64,000 nucleotides of DNA, taken from contig NZ_OY782038.1 in NCBI RefSeq assembly GCF_963677575.1, positions 1,984,001-2,048,000 on the forward strand, given 5' to 3'. This stretch comes from an uncultured Draconibacterium sp. (GTDB taxonomy: Bacteria > Bacteroidota > Bacteroidia > Bacteroidales > Prolixibacteraceae). Of this stretch, positions 1 to 8,914 are shown piece after piece. The notes beneath the pieces are model-generated. The model saw only the letters and a list, made by a program, of their open reading frames with translations. It ran no database searches and was not told the origin of the DNA. Position numbers and translations under genes: made by a program. Position 1 is the stretch's first letter; each line of letters begins with the position of its first letter.

Positions 1-68
1 CAGGTGTTTAGATACTAAAAACTCTTCGGGTGCGTTGAAATTACACGATCGAATTGAAACCACACCTT

Positions 69-1016
69 ATGGATAATTTTTTTGACAATCAGCGTATCCT
101 TCAACTAATCTGGAAACGCAAATTTCATTTTGTACTAGTTGGTGTAATTGCAGTTGCTTTGTCGGCTATTTTTTCCGGCCCGGCGTTTATTACGCCTAAA
201 TTTAAATCTACGGCACGCATCTATCCCACCAATATCTGGACACTCAGCGATGAGTCGGAAACGGAACAGATGCTCGAGATTCTGAATTCGAACGACATCA
301 AGTTCCGGATGTTCGAAACTTTTGATCTTGATCAAGTTTATAAAATCAATAAAGAAGATCCGCAATACCTTACTTATCTTTTTGCCGAGTATAACACCAA
401 CGTTAGTACCAGTAAAACTGAATATGAAACTGCAGAAATAAAGGTGTTGGATGAAGATCCGCAGCGTGCTTCGGATATGTGTGATTCGATTATTTCGTAT
501 TTCAATCAAAAAGTACAGGAATTGCATAAAACCAAAGAAAAGGAAATGGTTGATATAACCGGCAGGCAGCTGGATAAAAAATATACCGAACTGGAAATAT
601 ATGAGCACAATTTAGACAGTATACGTGAAAAATACGGAATCATCAGTTATGGCCAGGTGGATGAAATTACCCGTGGTTATATGAATGCACTGGCTACCGG
701 ACGCGGATCGGCTGGCGATACAAAGAAAATAGAGAAGCTTTACAACAACTTTTCGAAAGAAGGTTCGCGGACTTACCGATTAGAAAACCAGTACAATAAA
801 ACAATTGAAACGATCGACTCATTAACAATTGTTTACGACACTTATTTAACCGAATACGAAAAAGAAATTACTTACAGCCACGTGGTTGAATACCCGTTCC
901 CGGCTGATAAAAAAGCCTACCCTGTTCGTTGGCTGATCGTAGCGTTTACAACGCTGTCGGCTGTATTTTTTGCACTACTTGTATTCCTAGTTCTCGACTA
1001 CGGCAAAAAAGAATAA
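69..1016 (+). CDS. Wzz/chain-length determinant-like protein
   Basis: Inner-membrane co-polymerase-like protein of about 315 residues, expected to regulate polysaccharide chain length. One hydrophobic segment lies near residues 20-40 and a second at the C-terminus (about 285-310), with a long charged, coiled-coil-rich periplasmic region between them; this is the Wzz topology. No Walker kinase domain follows, so it is not a fused tyrosine kinase. An in-frame TTG at 54 would add five residues, but the ATG at 69 looks the better start. The polymerase-like gene follows after one base, so the two are surely co-transcribed and form the tail of an exopolysaccharide or O-antigen cluster that begins outside the window. 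Confidence 0.8.
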   Translation: MDNFFDNQRILQLIWKRKFHFVLVGVIAVALSAIFSGPAFITPKFKSTARIYPTNIWTLSDESETEQMLEILNSNDIKFRMFETFDLDQVYKINKEDPQYLTYLFAEYNTNVSTSKTEYETAEIKVLDEDPQRASDMCDSIISYFNQKVQELHKTKEKEMVDITGRQLDKKYTELEIYEHNLDSIREKYGIISYGQVDEITRGYMNALATGRGSAGDTKKIEKLYNNFSKEGSRTYRLENQYNKTIETIDSLTIVYDTYLTEYEKEITYSHVVEYPFPADKKAYPVRWLIVAFTTLSAVFFALLVFLVLDYGKKE

Positions 1017-1017
1017 G

Positions 1018-2496
1018 GTGCCACAAAAAGCAGTCATACGGATAGCACTTTTTTATCTCATTTCCATTGGTTTTATTGCACTGAATCTTTGGTTTGTGGT
1101 AGAAAAACACATGCTGTATGCCAATGTGCTTCCACTTGTTTTTGTAGTAGTTTTACTGGCCGTCTTTTCGTTCGACAAAGTTATTTACCTAATCGCTTTC
1201 CTGGCACCACTGTCCATTCCGCTCCGTGAATATCTTCCCGGAATAGGATTTGATATGTATATTCCCACTGAGCCGCTACTATTTGGTTTACTTCTGCTTT
1301 TTATTCTAAAAGTTATTCAGGAACGTCAATTTGATCGTAAAATATTGCTTCACCCGGTATCGCTGGCTGTTTATCTGAATCTTTTCTGGATTTTGATCAC
1401 AAGCGTAACCAGCACCATGCCAGTGGTTTCGTTTAAATTTTTGTTGATGAGAATTTGGTTTATAGTAGGTCTCTACCTGCTTACTGCCAAGATTTTCAAA
1501 GACGGCAAAAACATGGAAAAATACGTGTGGCTGTATGTAATTCCGTTGATGCTGGTAATTTTCTATTCAACCTATCGTCACCTTGGTTATGGTTTATGGG
1601 ACAAACAAGCTGCACACTTTGTGGTTTCTCCGTTTTACCGCGACCACACTTCTTATGGTGCAGCCACCGCCATTTATATACCGTTTTTGGTTATGTTTAT
1701 TTTGAGTAAAAACTATTCAAAAAATATTCGAATACTGGCTACCGTTGCGTTTGCAATTGTTACCATGGGATTACTATTGTCTTACAGCCGTGCAGCCTGG
1801 CTAAGTTTGGTAATTGCATTTGGAGTTTGGGGAGTCGTAAAACTACGCATCCGGTTTAAAACCTTGTTTATCACTTTGGGGTCTTTAATTGCCTTGTTCC
1901 TGGTTTTCCAGACACAAATTTTAATGAAACTGGAGCAAAACTCGGAAGAGTCGTCGGCGAATATGATGACACACATTTCATCGATGTCGAACATCAGTTC
2001 CGATGCATCAAATTTGGAACGTATTAACCGTTGGAGTTGTGCGGTGCGCATGTTTGCCGACAAACCTGTAGTTGGCTACGGACCGGGAACTTATATGTTT
2101 AAATATGCCAAGTACCAGCTAAGCAAAGACCGTACAATTATTAGCACCAACTCTGCCGATGGCGGAAATGCACATAGCGAATACTTTGGTCCAATGGCCG
2201 AATCGGGTGTGCTTGGGCTGGCAACTTACCTGTTAATTATAATCGTAGTGATTTATACAGCCGTAAATACTTACACACGTTTAACTGATTACCGTTTGCG
2301 GTCGATTGTTTTGGCAGCGCTCGTAGGTTTGGTTACCTACTATATTCACGGATTTTTGAATAACTTTTTGGATACCGACAAAATTTCGGTGCCGTTTTGG
2401 GGTTTCACGGCAATGATCGTTGCCACTGATATTCTTTCGAAGAAACAGAAAAAGGATATTGAACCGCAACAAGTAACTGAATCATTAAATCAGTAA
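1018..2496 (+). CDS. O-antigen ligase/polymerase family (Wzy_C) membrane protein
   Basis: Polytopic membrane protein of 492 residues with about ten to twelve hydrophobic helices and one large periplasmic loop around residues 300-390. That loop contains a VGYGPGTYMF-type segment and a later NAHSEYF segment, the usual landmarks of the Wzy_C (O-antigen ligase/polymerase) family. It should join or polymerise lipid-linked glycans on the periplasmic side. The start is a GTG one base after the stop of the Wzz-like gene, with no credible ATG nearby, which suggests translational coupling. Ligase and polymerase cannot be told apart here. Confidence 0.8.
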   Translation: MPQKAVIRIALFYLISIGFIALNLWFVVEKHMLYANVLPLVFVVVLLAVFSFDKVIYLIAFLAPLSIPLREYLPGIGFDMYIPTEPLLFGLLLLFILKVIQERQFDRKILLHPVSLAVYLNLFWILITSVTSTMPVVSFKFLLMRIWFIVGLYLLTAKIFKDGKNMEKYVWLYVIPLMLVIFYSTYRHLGYGLWDKQAAHFVVSPFYRDHTSYGAATAIYIPFLVMFILSKNYSKNIRILATVAFAIVTMGLLLSYSRAAWLSLVIAFGVWGVVKLRIRFKTLFITLGSLIALFLVFQTQILMKLEQNSEESSANMMTHISSMSNISSDASNLERINRWSCAVRMFADKPVVGYGPGTYMFKYAKYQLSKDRTIISTNSADGGNAHSEYFGPMAESGVLGLATYLLIIIVVIYTAVNTYTRLTDYRLRSIVLAALVGLVTYYIHGFLNNFLDTDKISVPFWGFTAMIVATDILSKKQKKDIEPQQVTESLNQ

Positions 2497-2517
2497 TCAT
2501 TCAGAAGTAAAACGTCA

Positions 2518-2592
2518 CCCTGAATTTATTTCAGGGTCTTAGTTATAAATGCTAAGTTATCCGGTGCGATAGATGCTGAAACAAGTTCAGCA
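2518..2592. repeat. intergenic paired hairpins (CCCTGAA/TTCAGGG and TGCTGAA/TTCAGCA)
   Basis: Between the polysaccharide gene and the next minus-strand gene lie two perfect 7 bp hairpins: CCCTGAA...TTCAGGG near 2518-2537 and TGCTGAA...TTCAGCA at 2574-2592. They resemble each other and look like the two ends of a small Bacteroidota intergenic palindromic repeat unit. Because the flanking genes converge they may also stop transcription, although no strong T-tract follows. Confidence 0.5.
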
Positions 2593-2622
2593 TAACGTAC
2601 TGATGTAAAATCCGGCAAAAAT

Positions 2623-3018
2623 CTAATTCAGGTAAGCGCTTAATTCTGCTATTTTCATTTGGCGGTCCATTGAAAAAACGGTGCTTTCGCGCTCCACTTT
2701 ATCAAGGATGAAATATGACTTTTTGAAAAAGTCGAGTCGCTTATCATCAGAATCAGCCAACTCACCCTGTTCTTTTAAAACAAAGGCAACCATTTCGAGC
2801 TGTTCGTTAACAAGATTTTTGTCTTTCTCCAACAGGTTTATCAAAGCTTCAACCGAAAGTTTCTCCACATCCTCATCAATTTTCAGGTACTCGTAAAAAA
2901 ACTGAATTTGCTTTTCAGCCTCTTCATTCTCACCTTTTCTACGGAGGCGTAAAATTTTGTGGATGACTTCAAACAACATCATCAGTTGGCGCATTAAATA
3001 ATCTTTCTCAACTCCCAT
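2623..3018 (-). CDS. hypothetical helical protein
   Basis: Soluble, highly charged 131-residue protein with no signal peptide and predicted mostly alpha-helical. It is rich in Lys, Glu and Leu heptad-like stretches and reads like a small TPR-like or helical-bundle protein. I recognise no family. It is divergently oriented from the DUF5522/fmt pair, with about 65 bp between the starts. The ATG at 3018 is the first good start. Confidence 0.6.
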   Translation of the reverse strand: MGVEKDYLMRQLMMLFEVIHKILRLRRKGENEEAEKQIQFFYEYLKIDEDVEKLSVEALINLLEKDKNLVNEQLEMVAFVLKEQGELADSDDKRLDFFKKSYFILDKVERESTVFSMDRQMKIAELSAYLN

Positions 3019-3084
3019 AGTAAAAACTGCGATTCGTGTTCTGAAAGATAAGTCAATTTGGCTACTTTTGAAAAAAATTTGAGA

Positions 3085-3285
3085 ATGGGATATTTCGACG
3101 ACCTTTTTCCTGACCGATACGAGGATGAATTAAAAGAGGGGAAGGATTTTTATATGGAAAATGGCTACCGGGTAATGACTGAATCTTACCTACGGAACCG
3201 CGGCTACTGTTGTGCCAACGGATGCCGCCACTGCCCTTACTGGCCAAAAGCACAAAAAGGAAATACCAACCTCAGAAAAAAATAG
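3085..3285 (+). CDS. DUF5522 small cysteine-rich protein
   Basis: 66-residue protein with the hallmark YCCANGCRHCPY segment, a compact cluster of four cysteines and one histidine that probably binds a metal. This is the DUF5522 signature; the function is unknown. The ATG at 3085 (MGYFDDLFPDRY) is preferred over an in-frame TTG at 3058. A TACTTTTG box at 3063-3070, matching the Bacteroidota -7 consensus TAnnTTTG, sits just upstream. fmt starts two bases after the stop, so the two are co-transcribed. Confidence 0.75.
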   Translation: MGYFDDLFPDRYEDELKEGKDFYMENGYRVMTESYLRNRGYCCANGCRHCPYWPKAQKGNTNLRKK

Positions 3286-3287
3286 TT

Positions 3288-4262
3288 ATGCAAGGAAAAG
3301 ACCTGAAAATAGTTTTTATGGGAACACCCGATTTTGCCGTGGCCAGTTTACAGGCCCTGGTTGAAGGCGGATACAATATAGTTGGAGTGATTACAGCGCC
3401 CGACAAACCGGCAGGACGTGGGAAAAAGCTCCACCAATCGGCGGTTAAAGTGTACGCAGTTGAACAAGGATTGAAAGTAATGCAACCCGGGAAACTAAAA
3501 AATCCTGAGTTTCTGGATGAACTGAGAGCATTGGAAGCCGACCTTCAAGTGGTTGTAGCTTTCAGAATGTTACCCGAAGTAGTTTGGGACATGCCGCGTT
3601 TGGGAACTTTTAATTTGCACGGATCGTTGCTGCCACAATACCGTGGTGCGGCACCATTAAACTGGGCCGTTATTAATGGAGAAACACAAACGGGTGTTAC
3701 TACTTTCTTGCTCGCTCATGAGATTGATACCGGTAAAATACTGTTCCGAAAGGAAATTGATATTTGGGAAAACGACACCGTTGGAACAATTCACGACAGT
3801 TTGATGGGTATTGGTGCCAAACTGGTTGTTGAAACCGTTGATGCAATAGCGTCAGGAGATTACGAAGCTATTCCACAGGAAGAGCTTGTTGAGGCAGGTG
3901 AAGAGATTAAACATGCACCGAAGATTTTCAAGGAAGATTGTAAGATTGACTGGTCGGCAGATGTGGAAACGGTTCGTAATCTTATTCGGGGGCTATCGCC
4001 CTACCCTACCGCATGGAGCACACTAAAACATAAAGAAACGGGAAAAGAAATTGCCACCAAGATTTTTATGACCATGCGTGTTGAAGACAATAAAAACACG
4101 CCTCCGGGAACATTGGAAAGCGATGGTAAAAACTTTATAAAAGTAGCCTGCACCAACGGTTGGCTCCAAATTACCGATCTGCAAATAGCCGGAAAGAAAA
4201 GAATGAAAGTTCAGGATTTTCTTCGGGGATTTCAGCAAATTGGAGAATATACTTTTGTATAA
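3288..4262 (+). CDS. fmt: methionyl-tRNA formyltransferase
   Basis: Formylates the initiator Met-tRNA with 10-formyl-THF. The 324-residue length is typical. Visible landmarks are the N-terminal IVFMGTPDFA Rossmann start, PDKPAGRGK, the formyltransferase core NLHGSLLPQYRGAAP with its catalytic Asn and His, the DTG segment that follows, and a C-terminal domain with LSPYPTAW. The reading frame stays open upstream into the DUF5522 gene, but the ATG at 3288 gives the canonical N-terminus. The rho-independent terminator at 4288 lies just downstream. Confidence 0.95.
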   Translation: MQGKDLKIVFMGTPDFAVASLQALVEGGYNIVGVITAPDKPAGRGKKLHQSAVKVYAVEQGLKVMQPGKLKNPEFLDELRALEADLQVVVAFRMLPEVVWDMPRLGTFNLHGSLLPQYRGAAPLNWAVINGETQTGVTTFLLAHEIDTGKILFRKEIDIWENDTVGTIHDSLMGIGAKLVVETVDAIASGDYEAIPQEELVEAGEEIKHAPKIFKEDCKIDWSADVETVRNLIRGLSPYPTAWSTLKHKETGKEIATKIFMTMRVEDNKNTPPGTLESDGKNFIKVACTNGWLQITDLQIAGKKRMKVQDFLRGFQQIGEYTFV

Positions 4263-4287
4263 ACCTGAGTTCGATTATAAATAAGTT

Positions 4288-4335
4288 CACCCGGCAAACT
4301 TTTAGATATACCAAAGTTGCCGGGTGTATTTTTAC
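4288..4335 (+). terminator. rho-independent terminator after fmt
   Basis: CACCCGGCAA... pairs with ...TTGCCGGGTG in a GC-rich stem of about 14 bp with one bulged A, followed by TATTTTTACT. It lies 25 bp after the fmt stop, and the next gene is convergent. Confidence 0.8.
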
Positions 4336-4354
4336 TGCTTTTTGTTTTTCTCTG

Positions 4355-4714
4355 CTATTTCTTAACGGCTTTTCCGTTCATTATAAAAAAATAGATAAGG
4401 AAACCGATAGCGATACAAACCATTAAAATTCCGATTGGTAAAACAGCCTGGCTGCCTCGCACCATTTCGCGGTTAAATAATCCAAGTACTTCGATAATGA
4501 TAAAACCCAAACCGGTCATTAACGCAACCAATCCCCATTTCAACGATGGATAACGGTTCGATTCATCATTTTCGTTTTTTGGCTCTTCCAGAATACCAAC
4601 GCGGTCGTACTGTTCTGCCTTAATCAGTTTTCTTTTTAATAAGTGAGTGGAGAAAAGCTTGATAATATGATACGATCCAAAAAATACTACGCCTACTGCA
4701 ATTAATTCTTCCAT
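4355..4714 (-). CDS. small three-helix membrane protein (DUF6249-like)
   Basis: 119-residue protein with one hydrophobic segment at the N-terminus, a charged linker (residues about 30-55) and two C-terminal transmembrane helices. The arrangement resembles the DUF6249 family of Bacteroidota membrane proteins, but that link is tentative. The frame opens further upstream, yet MEELIAVGVV at 4714 is the natural N-terminus because it puts the first helix at the front. It lies downstream of the DUF3667 gene on the same strand, with a gap of about 80 bp. Confidence 0.6.
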   Translation of the reverse strand: MEELIAVGVVFFGSYHIIKLFSTHLLKRKLIKAEQYDRVGILEEPKNENDESNRYPSLKWGLVALMTGLGFIIIEVLGLFNREMVRGSQAVLPIGILMVCIAIGFLIYFFIMNGKAVKK

Positions 4715-4792
4715 AATTATTGTTTTAGATTTATTTTCTGACCGTTTGACTATAACCACGAAGAAAATGTTGCAACTTTTTTAAAATAATTT

Positions 4793-5884
4793 TCAGAGCA
4801 CATTAATGGCATCCAGAGATGCGATTACAATTACAGTAAAAAATACGATGTTATAAATAAACGAAAGTGCGAAGAATTTAAGCACGACCTTTCCTATTGA
4901 TTGTCCATAAAATTTCTTTAAAGCTATAATAATATAAAGTGGAACAGATAGGAATAAAATACCTGACACCGTACTAATATTCTCTCCAAATATAAGATAC
5001 AAGCCAATTATAGCAGTCATCACCAAAAAAATAAATGAATGGATGTGAATGGAAAAAACCAGGTGCCGCATGTAATTATGGCGTCGGCGAATATAAATGA
5101 GCTTTAAGATAAGTGCAAAAAGCGGTAGCAACAGAAAAAATGCATACGAAATGTATTTAAGTATTTTAGCCATGGTAGCTTCGGGAGAACGTAACATTCG
5201 AATGTTTTCCTGCAATTCGGCACGTTTCACCGGGTCGGTTTCTTCTTCCAACTTCTGTCCCATCTTGTCGGCCTGTTCATTTAAAGCCAGTCTGATATTA
5301 CTTGCATCGCCCCAACTTCCCAAATCTATTTCATTTGCAGATTTGGCCACATCGATACTGTCCAGCTTAATATTTCGCTTACTTAAAACATTGTCTAATG
5401 TTTGTTTTTCTTCCGGTGATAACTGATCGTTTACCTGATTGAATATGGAATCTGCGGCAACCACTGAAGCAGAATCAAGACCTACTTTTGCATCTTTTAA
5501 ATCAGAATCCAAAACAGTTGATAAACCCTGATTGGTAACAATTTGTAACAAAAAGAACAGTAAAAAACTTACAAAAACAAAAATTCGAAACGGCGGAGCA
5601 TAGCGTACTCTACGTCCGGCAAAATACTCTTTGGTGAGAAATCCGGGCTGGGCTATCAAAGCAAAAAGTGTTTTAAAAAAGCGGGTATCAAATGCAAAAA
5701 AGTCGCCAAGAAAGTTGTAGAAAATAAAACCAAAAGGTTTATCATATTCTTTAACTGCCTGGCCACAATTCGGACAGTAATGCCCCGAAAATGTTGTTCC
5801 GCAATTTAGACAATCAATATCGATGTGCCAGTTGGAATTGTCTTTTCCTTTAAAACGCTCTGTTAGTTTAGACCACATTTTCAT
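4793..5884 (-). CDS. DUF3667 membrane protein with N-terminal zinc ribbon
   Basis: 363-residue membrane protein. The N-terminus carries CLNCG...YCPNCGQ (residues about 24-43), a four-cysteine zinc ribbon, then the DUF3667 core with FFAFDTRFFKTL and PGFLTKEYFAGRR. Several transmembrane helices follow, interrupted by a charged periplasmic or cytoplasmic stretch at about 125-225. The function of DUF3667 is unknown. Its start overlaps the end of the cvpA-like gene by 17 bp, so the two are translationally linked. Confidence 0.8.
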   Translation of the reverse strand: MKMWSKLTERFKGKDNSNWHIDIDCLNCGTTFSGHYCPNCGQAVKEYDKPFGFIFYNFLGDFFAFDTRFFKTLFALIAQPGFLTKEYFAGRRVRYAPPFRIFVFVSFLLFFLLQIVTNQGLSTVLDSDLKDAKVGLDSASVVAADSIFNQVNDQLSPEEKQTLDNVLSKRNIKLDSIDVAKSANEIDLGSWGDASNIRLALNEQADKMGQKLEEETDPVKRAELQENIRMLRSPEATMAKILKYISYAFFLLLPLFALILKLIYIRRRHNYMRHLVFSIHIHSFIFLVMTAIIGLYLIFGENISTVSGILFLSVPLYIIIALKKFYGQSIGKVVLKFFALSFIYNIVFFTVIVIASLDAINVL

Positions 5885-6392
5885 ATTCGCGATTCTCTTT
5901 CATGTCAATTTCCCATCCTTCGATAAACGGGAAAATCGAAGGAGCAAACGATCGAATAGGTTCATACATACGCGAATTTTCTTTGGCTTCACGAGAAAGA
6001 ATATGAACATCTTCGTCGATTTTGTCGAAGATAACCAATATTATACTTAATATCAAAGCTGATTTTAAAACTCCGAAAACTAATCCGGCCAGTTTATTGG
6101 CAAATCCAAGCAAAACGGTTTCGGCCATTTTACTTACCGCGCTGCCAACAATGTGCACCAGAATAACAATAACCACAAAAGTTATTACAAACGAAATAAT
6201 ATTCATGTGTTTCGAGTGCATGTTGAAATTCTCGATCAGAAATTCGGTAGTTACGTATGAAAATTTAATAGCTCCCCAAATTCCTAAAATGAGTGCTGCT
6301 ATTGACGCAACTTCCGAAATAAGGCCTTTACTAAAACCATTTATTGCTGATAGTATCAACAAAATACATAAAATAATATCGATGTAGTTCAT
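5868..6392 (-). CDS. CvpA family membrane protein
   Basis: 174-residue protein with four hydrophobic helices and the CvpA start pattern (IDIILCILLILSAINGFSKG). CvpA-type proteins are inner-membrane proteins linked to colicin V export and envelope maintenance; the biochemical role is not established. It is the first gene of a two- or three-gene minus-strand unit and is divergent from the GH3 auxin-family gene, leaving about 240 bp of shared upstream DNA. Confidence 0.8.
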   Translation of the reverse strand: MNYIDIILCILLILSAINGFSKGLISEVASIAALILGIWGAIKFSYVTTEFLIENFNMHSKHMNIISFVITFVVIVILVHIVGSAVSKMAETVLLGFANKLAGLVFGVLKSALILSIILVIFDKIDEDVHILSREAKENSRMYEPIRSFAPSIFPFIEGWEIDMKENREYENVV

Positions 6393-6573
6393 AATGTAGT
6401 TTCTAAAGATGTTAGGTTTACCTGAAACAATTGAAGTGGTAAATATAAAAATTCGCGATCAGTTAAAAAACCGGCCAATCGGCCAGCAATCAGATTTTAT
6501 GGTTAAACGAACTTTTTCCTTAATTTATTTTCCCGGTTCACCCAATAATTGCCCTTTTCAAGATGATTTTTGA

Positions 6574-6605
6574 TTGCATATTTGATACATTTATTCATAA
6601 ATTTG
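6574..6605 (+). promoter_or_regulatory. Bacteroidota-type promoter for the GH3 auxin-family gene
   Basis: TTG at 6574-6576 is followed, after 21 bases, by TAAATTTG at 6598-6605, matching the Bacteroidota consensus TTG-N17..23-TAnnTTTG. The predicted start of transcription near 6612 leaves a leader of about 20 nt before the ATG at 6631. Confidence 0.5.
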
Positions 6606-6630
6606 GACTTCATAAAATTAAACGAAACGA

Positions 6631-8151
6631 ATGCCTCTAATAAATTCAGTCATCAAGTGGGTAAATATAAAACGCAACTACCAAATACAGTATTACCGCG
6701 AATATCCACACGAAATACAAAACGAAACCTTATTTGAGTTGCTGCAAAGTGCAAAAGATACACAATGGGGTAAAGCACACAATTTTAACGATGTAACATC
6801 GTATCGTGAGTTTCAAAAAGCGATGCCTTTGCAAACTTACGAAGATGTAAAACCATACATCGACCGTTTGCGACAGGGTGAAAAAAACCTGCTTTGGCCG
6901 GGCGAAGTAAAGTGGTTTGCCAAATCGAGCGGAACCACCAGCGACAAAAGCAAGTTTATTCCGGTTACCAACGAAGCTTTGGAAGAGTGCCATTTGCGCG
7001 GCCCAAAAGATATTTTTGCCCAATACATTACTTCCAAACCTGAATCAAAAGTTCTAAAAGGAAAGATTCTGACTTTGGGAGGCAGCCACCGGGTAAGCAG
7101 CTTTAACAACAATTCGTTTCATGGCGACTTATCCGCGATTATGATCGAGAACGAACCGTTTTGGTCGGATCTTTTCAGAACACCGGCGGCAGAAATTGCA
7201 CTTATCGAAGAATTTGAAGAGAAAGTAGAAAAGATAATCGATACCACCCTCGACCAGAATGTTACTGCTTTTGCAGGCGTTCCGTCGTGGTACCTCGTAC
7301 TTTTTAAACGCGTGTTGGAAAAAACCGGGAAATCGAACCTGCTGGAGGTGTGGCCTAACCTCGAGGTGTTTGCTCATGGAGGCGTAAATTTTGAGCCTTA
7401 CCGCGAGCAATACCGCAAAATTATTCCTTCGCCACAAATGCATTATATTGAAACCTACAATGCATCGGAAGGCTTTTTTGGCATTCAGGACAACGAGCAC
7501 CAGGACGACATGCTTCTAATGCTCGACTATGGTATTTATTACGAATTTATTCCAATGTCGGAATTTGGCAGCGAAAATCCTACCGTTGTCAATCTCGAGG
7601 ATGTGGAATTGGACGAAAACTATGCCATGGTAATTTCTACTAACGCCGGGTTGTGGCGTTATGTAATTGGCGACACTATAAAATTTACCTGCAAATATCC
7701 GTTCAAGATAAAAGTTACGGGGCGCACCAAACATTTTATCAATGCCTTTGGCGAAGAGTTGATTATCGATAATGCCGAACAAGCGCTTAAAATTGCCTGC
7801 CACCACACCGGAGCAATTGTAAATGAATACACCGCCGGCCCCGTATTTATGAGCAATAACAGCAAAGGTGCTCACCAGTGGATCATTGAATTTGCCAAGG
7901 CTCCGAAAGACATCGATCATTTTAAAACGATACTGGATAATTCGTTAAAAACGTTGAACTCGGATTACGAAGCCAAGCGCCATAAAAACATGACCCTTGA
8001 AATGCTGCATCTTACGGTGGCTCCAAAAGCCACGTTCTACAACTGGATGAAACAACGTGGTAAGGTTGGCGGACAAAATAAAATTCCGCGGCTGGCCAAT
8101 AACCGAAAATATCTGGACGAACTTATGAACATTCTGGGGGCCGACAGGTAA
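6631..8151 (+). CDS. GH3 auxin-responsive promoter family acyl-adenylating protein
   Basis: 506-residue member of the GH3 family, the ANL-superfamily enzymes that in plants conjugate acyl acids to amino acids. Visible features are the phosphate-binding SSGTTSDKSK loop near residue 97, a YNASEGFFG segment in the adenylate-binding region, and a C-terminal GRTKHFINAFGEELI segment that precedes the mobile C-terminal domain. Such genes are widespread in Bacteroidota, but their substrate is unknown. This family has nothing to do with the glycoside hydrolase family 3 gene at 10152. The deoxynucleoside kinase gene follows after 38 bp, probably in the same transcript. Confidence 0.88.
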   Translation: MPLINSVIKWVNIKRNYQIQYYREYPHEIQNETLFELLQSAKDTQWGKAHNFNDVTSYREFQKAMPLQTYEDVKPYIDRLRQGEKNLLWPGEVKWFAKSSGTTSDKSKFIPVTNEALEECHLRGPKDIFAQYITSKPESKVLKGKILTLGGSHRVSSFNNNSFHGDLSAIMIENEPFWSDLFRTPAAEIALIEEFEEKVEKIIDTTLDQNVTAFAGVPSWYLVLFKRVLEKTGKSNLLEVWPNLEVFAHGGVNFEPYREQYRKIIPSPQMHYIETYNASEGFFGIQDNEHQDDMLLMLDYGIYYEFIPMSEFGSENPTVVNLEDVELDENYAMVISTNAGLWRYVIGDTIKFTCKYPFKIKVTGRTKHFINAFGEELIIDNAEQALKIACHHTGAIVNEYTAGPVFMSNNSKGAHQWIIEFAKAPKDIDHFKTILDNSLKTLNSDYEAKRHKNMTLEMLHLTVAPKATFYNWMKQRGKVGGQNKIPRLANNRKYLDELMNILGADR

Positions 8152-8189
8152 TTTTTTTATACTTTAGAATTTCAAAAAAATAATTGAAT

Positions 8190-8804
8190 ATGCACATTGC
8201 AATAGCGGGTAACATTGGTGCCGGAAAGACAACATTGAGTGAACTTTTGGCGAAGCACTATAAATGGACCCCACATTACGAAGACGTAGACGAAAATCCT
8301 TATCTGAATGACTTTTACAACGATATGCAACGTTGGTCGTTTAACCTGCAGATTTACTTCCTGAATTCACGTTTTAATCAGATCGTTGATATCCGCAAGT
8401 CAGGGAAAACGATTATACAAGACCGTACAATTTACGAGGATGCCGAAATTTTTGCTCCCAACCTACACGCAATGGGACTAATGAGCACCCGCGATTTTGG
8501 GAACTATAAATCGTTGTTCGATTTGATGGCCAGCCTGATTCAGCCGCCTGATTTGCTGATTTATTTGAGGGCATCAATTCCAACACTGGTAAACCAGATT
8601 CAGAAACGTGGTCGCGAATACGAAAACTCGATCCGCCTGGACTATTTGAAACAGCTAAACGAACGTTACGAGAGTTGGATTAGTGGTTATAAATTGGGAA
8701 AATTACTGGTGATCAACGTGGATGATCTTGACTTTACGGCCAATCCGGAAGATCTGAGTTTTGTAATCGATAAGATAGATGCTCAGATTCACGGTTTATT
8801 TTAG
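8190..8804 (+). CDS. deoxynucleoside kinase (dCK/dGK family)
   Basis: 204-residue cytosolic salvage kinase that phosphorylates deoxynucleosides. The P-loop GNIGAGKTT is at residues 7-15, the substrate-binding DVDENPYLNDFY follows, an IQDRTIYEDAE segment carries the DRS-like motif, and an Arg-rich lid (RGREYENSIRLDYL) comes later. The exact nucleoside specificity cannot be read off. The ATG at 8190 is preferred over TTG at 8184 because it gives MHIAIAGNIG directly. Confidence 0.9.
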   Translation: MHIAIAGNIGAGKTTLSELLAKHYKWTPHYEDVDENPYLNDFYNDMQRWSFNLQIYFLNSRFNQIVDIRKSGKTIIQDRTIYEDAEIFAPNLHAMGLMSTRDFGNYKSLFDLMASLIQPPDLLIYLRASIPTLVNQIQKRGREYENSIRLDYLKQLNERYESWISGYKLGKLLVINVDDLDFTANPEDLSFVIDKIDAQIHGLF

Positions 8805-8822
8805 AAAGATAGATATAAAATA

Positions 8823-8900
8823 AAAACTGTCATTTCGAGTGAAGCGAGAAATCTGTAACAGATTTCTCTCCGTCAGTTGACGGATCGAAATGACAGTTTT
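8823..8900. repeat. perfect three-stem (cloverleaf) intergenic foldback
   Basis: The outer stem pairs AAAACTGTCATTTCGA (8823-8838) with TCGAAATGACAGTTTT (8885-8900), 16 bp without mismatch. Inside are two perfect hairpins: GAGAAATCTG/CAGATTTCTC (8846-8868, loop TAA) and TCCGTCA/TGACGGA (8869-8884, loop GT). The second abuts the outer stem directly. The unit lies between two convergent genes, with T-runs on both strands, so it can act as a bidirectional terminator. GTCATTTCGA...-type repeats are known to be scattered in Bacteroidota genomes; copy number here cannot be judged from one window. Confidence 0.9.
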
Positions 8901-8914
8901 TTATATGGTTTTAT

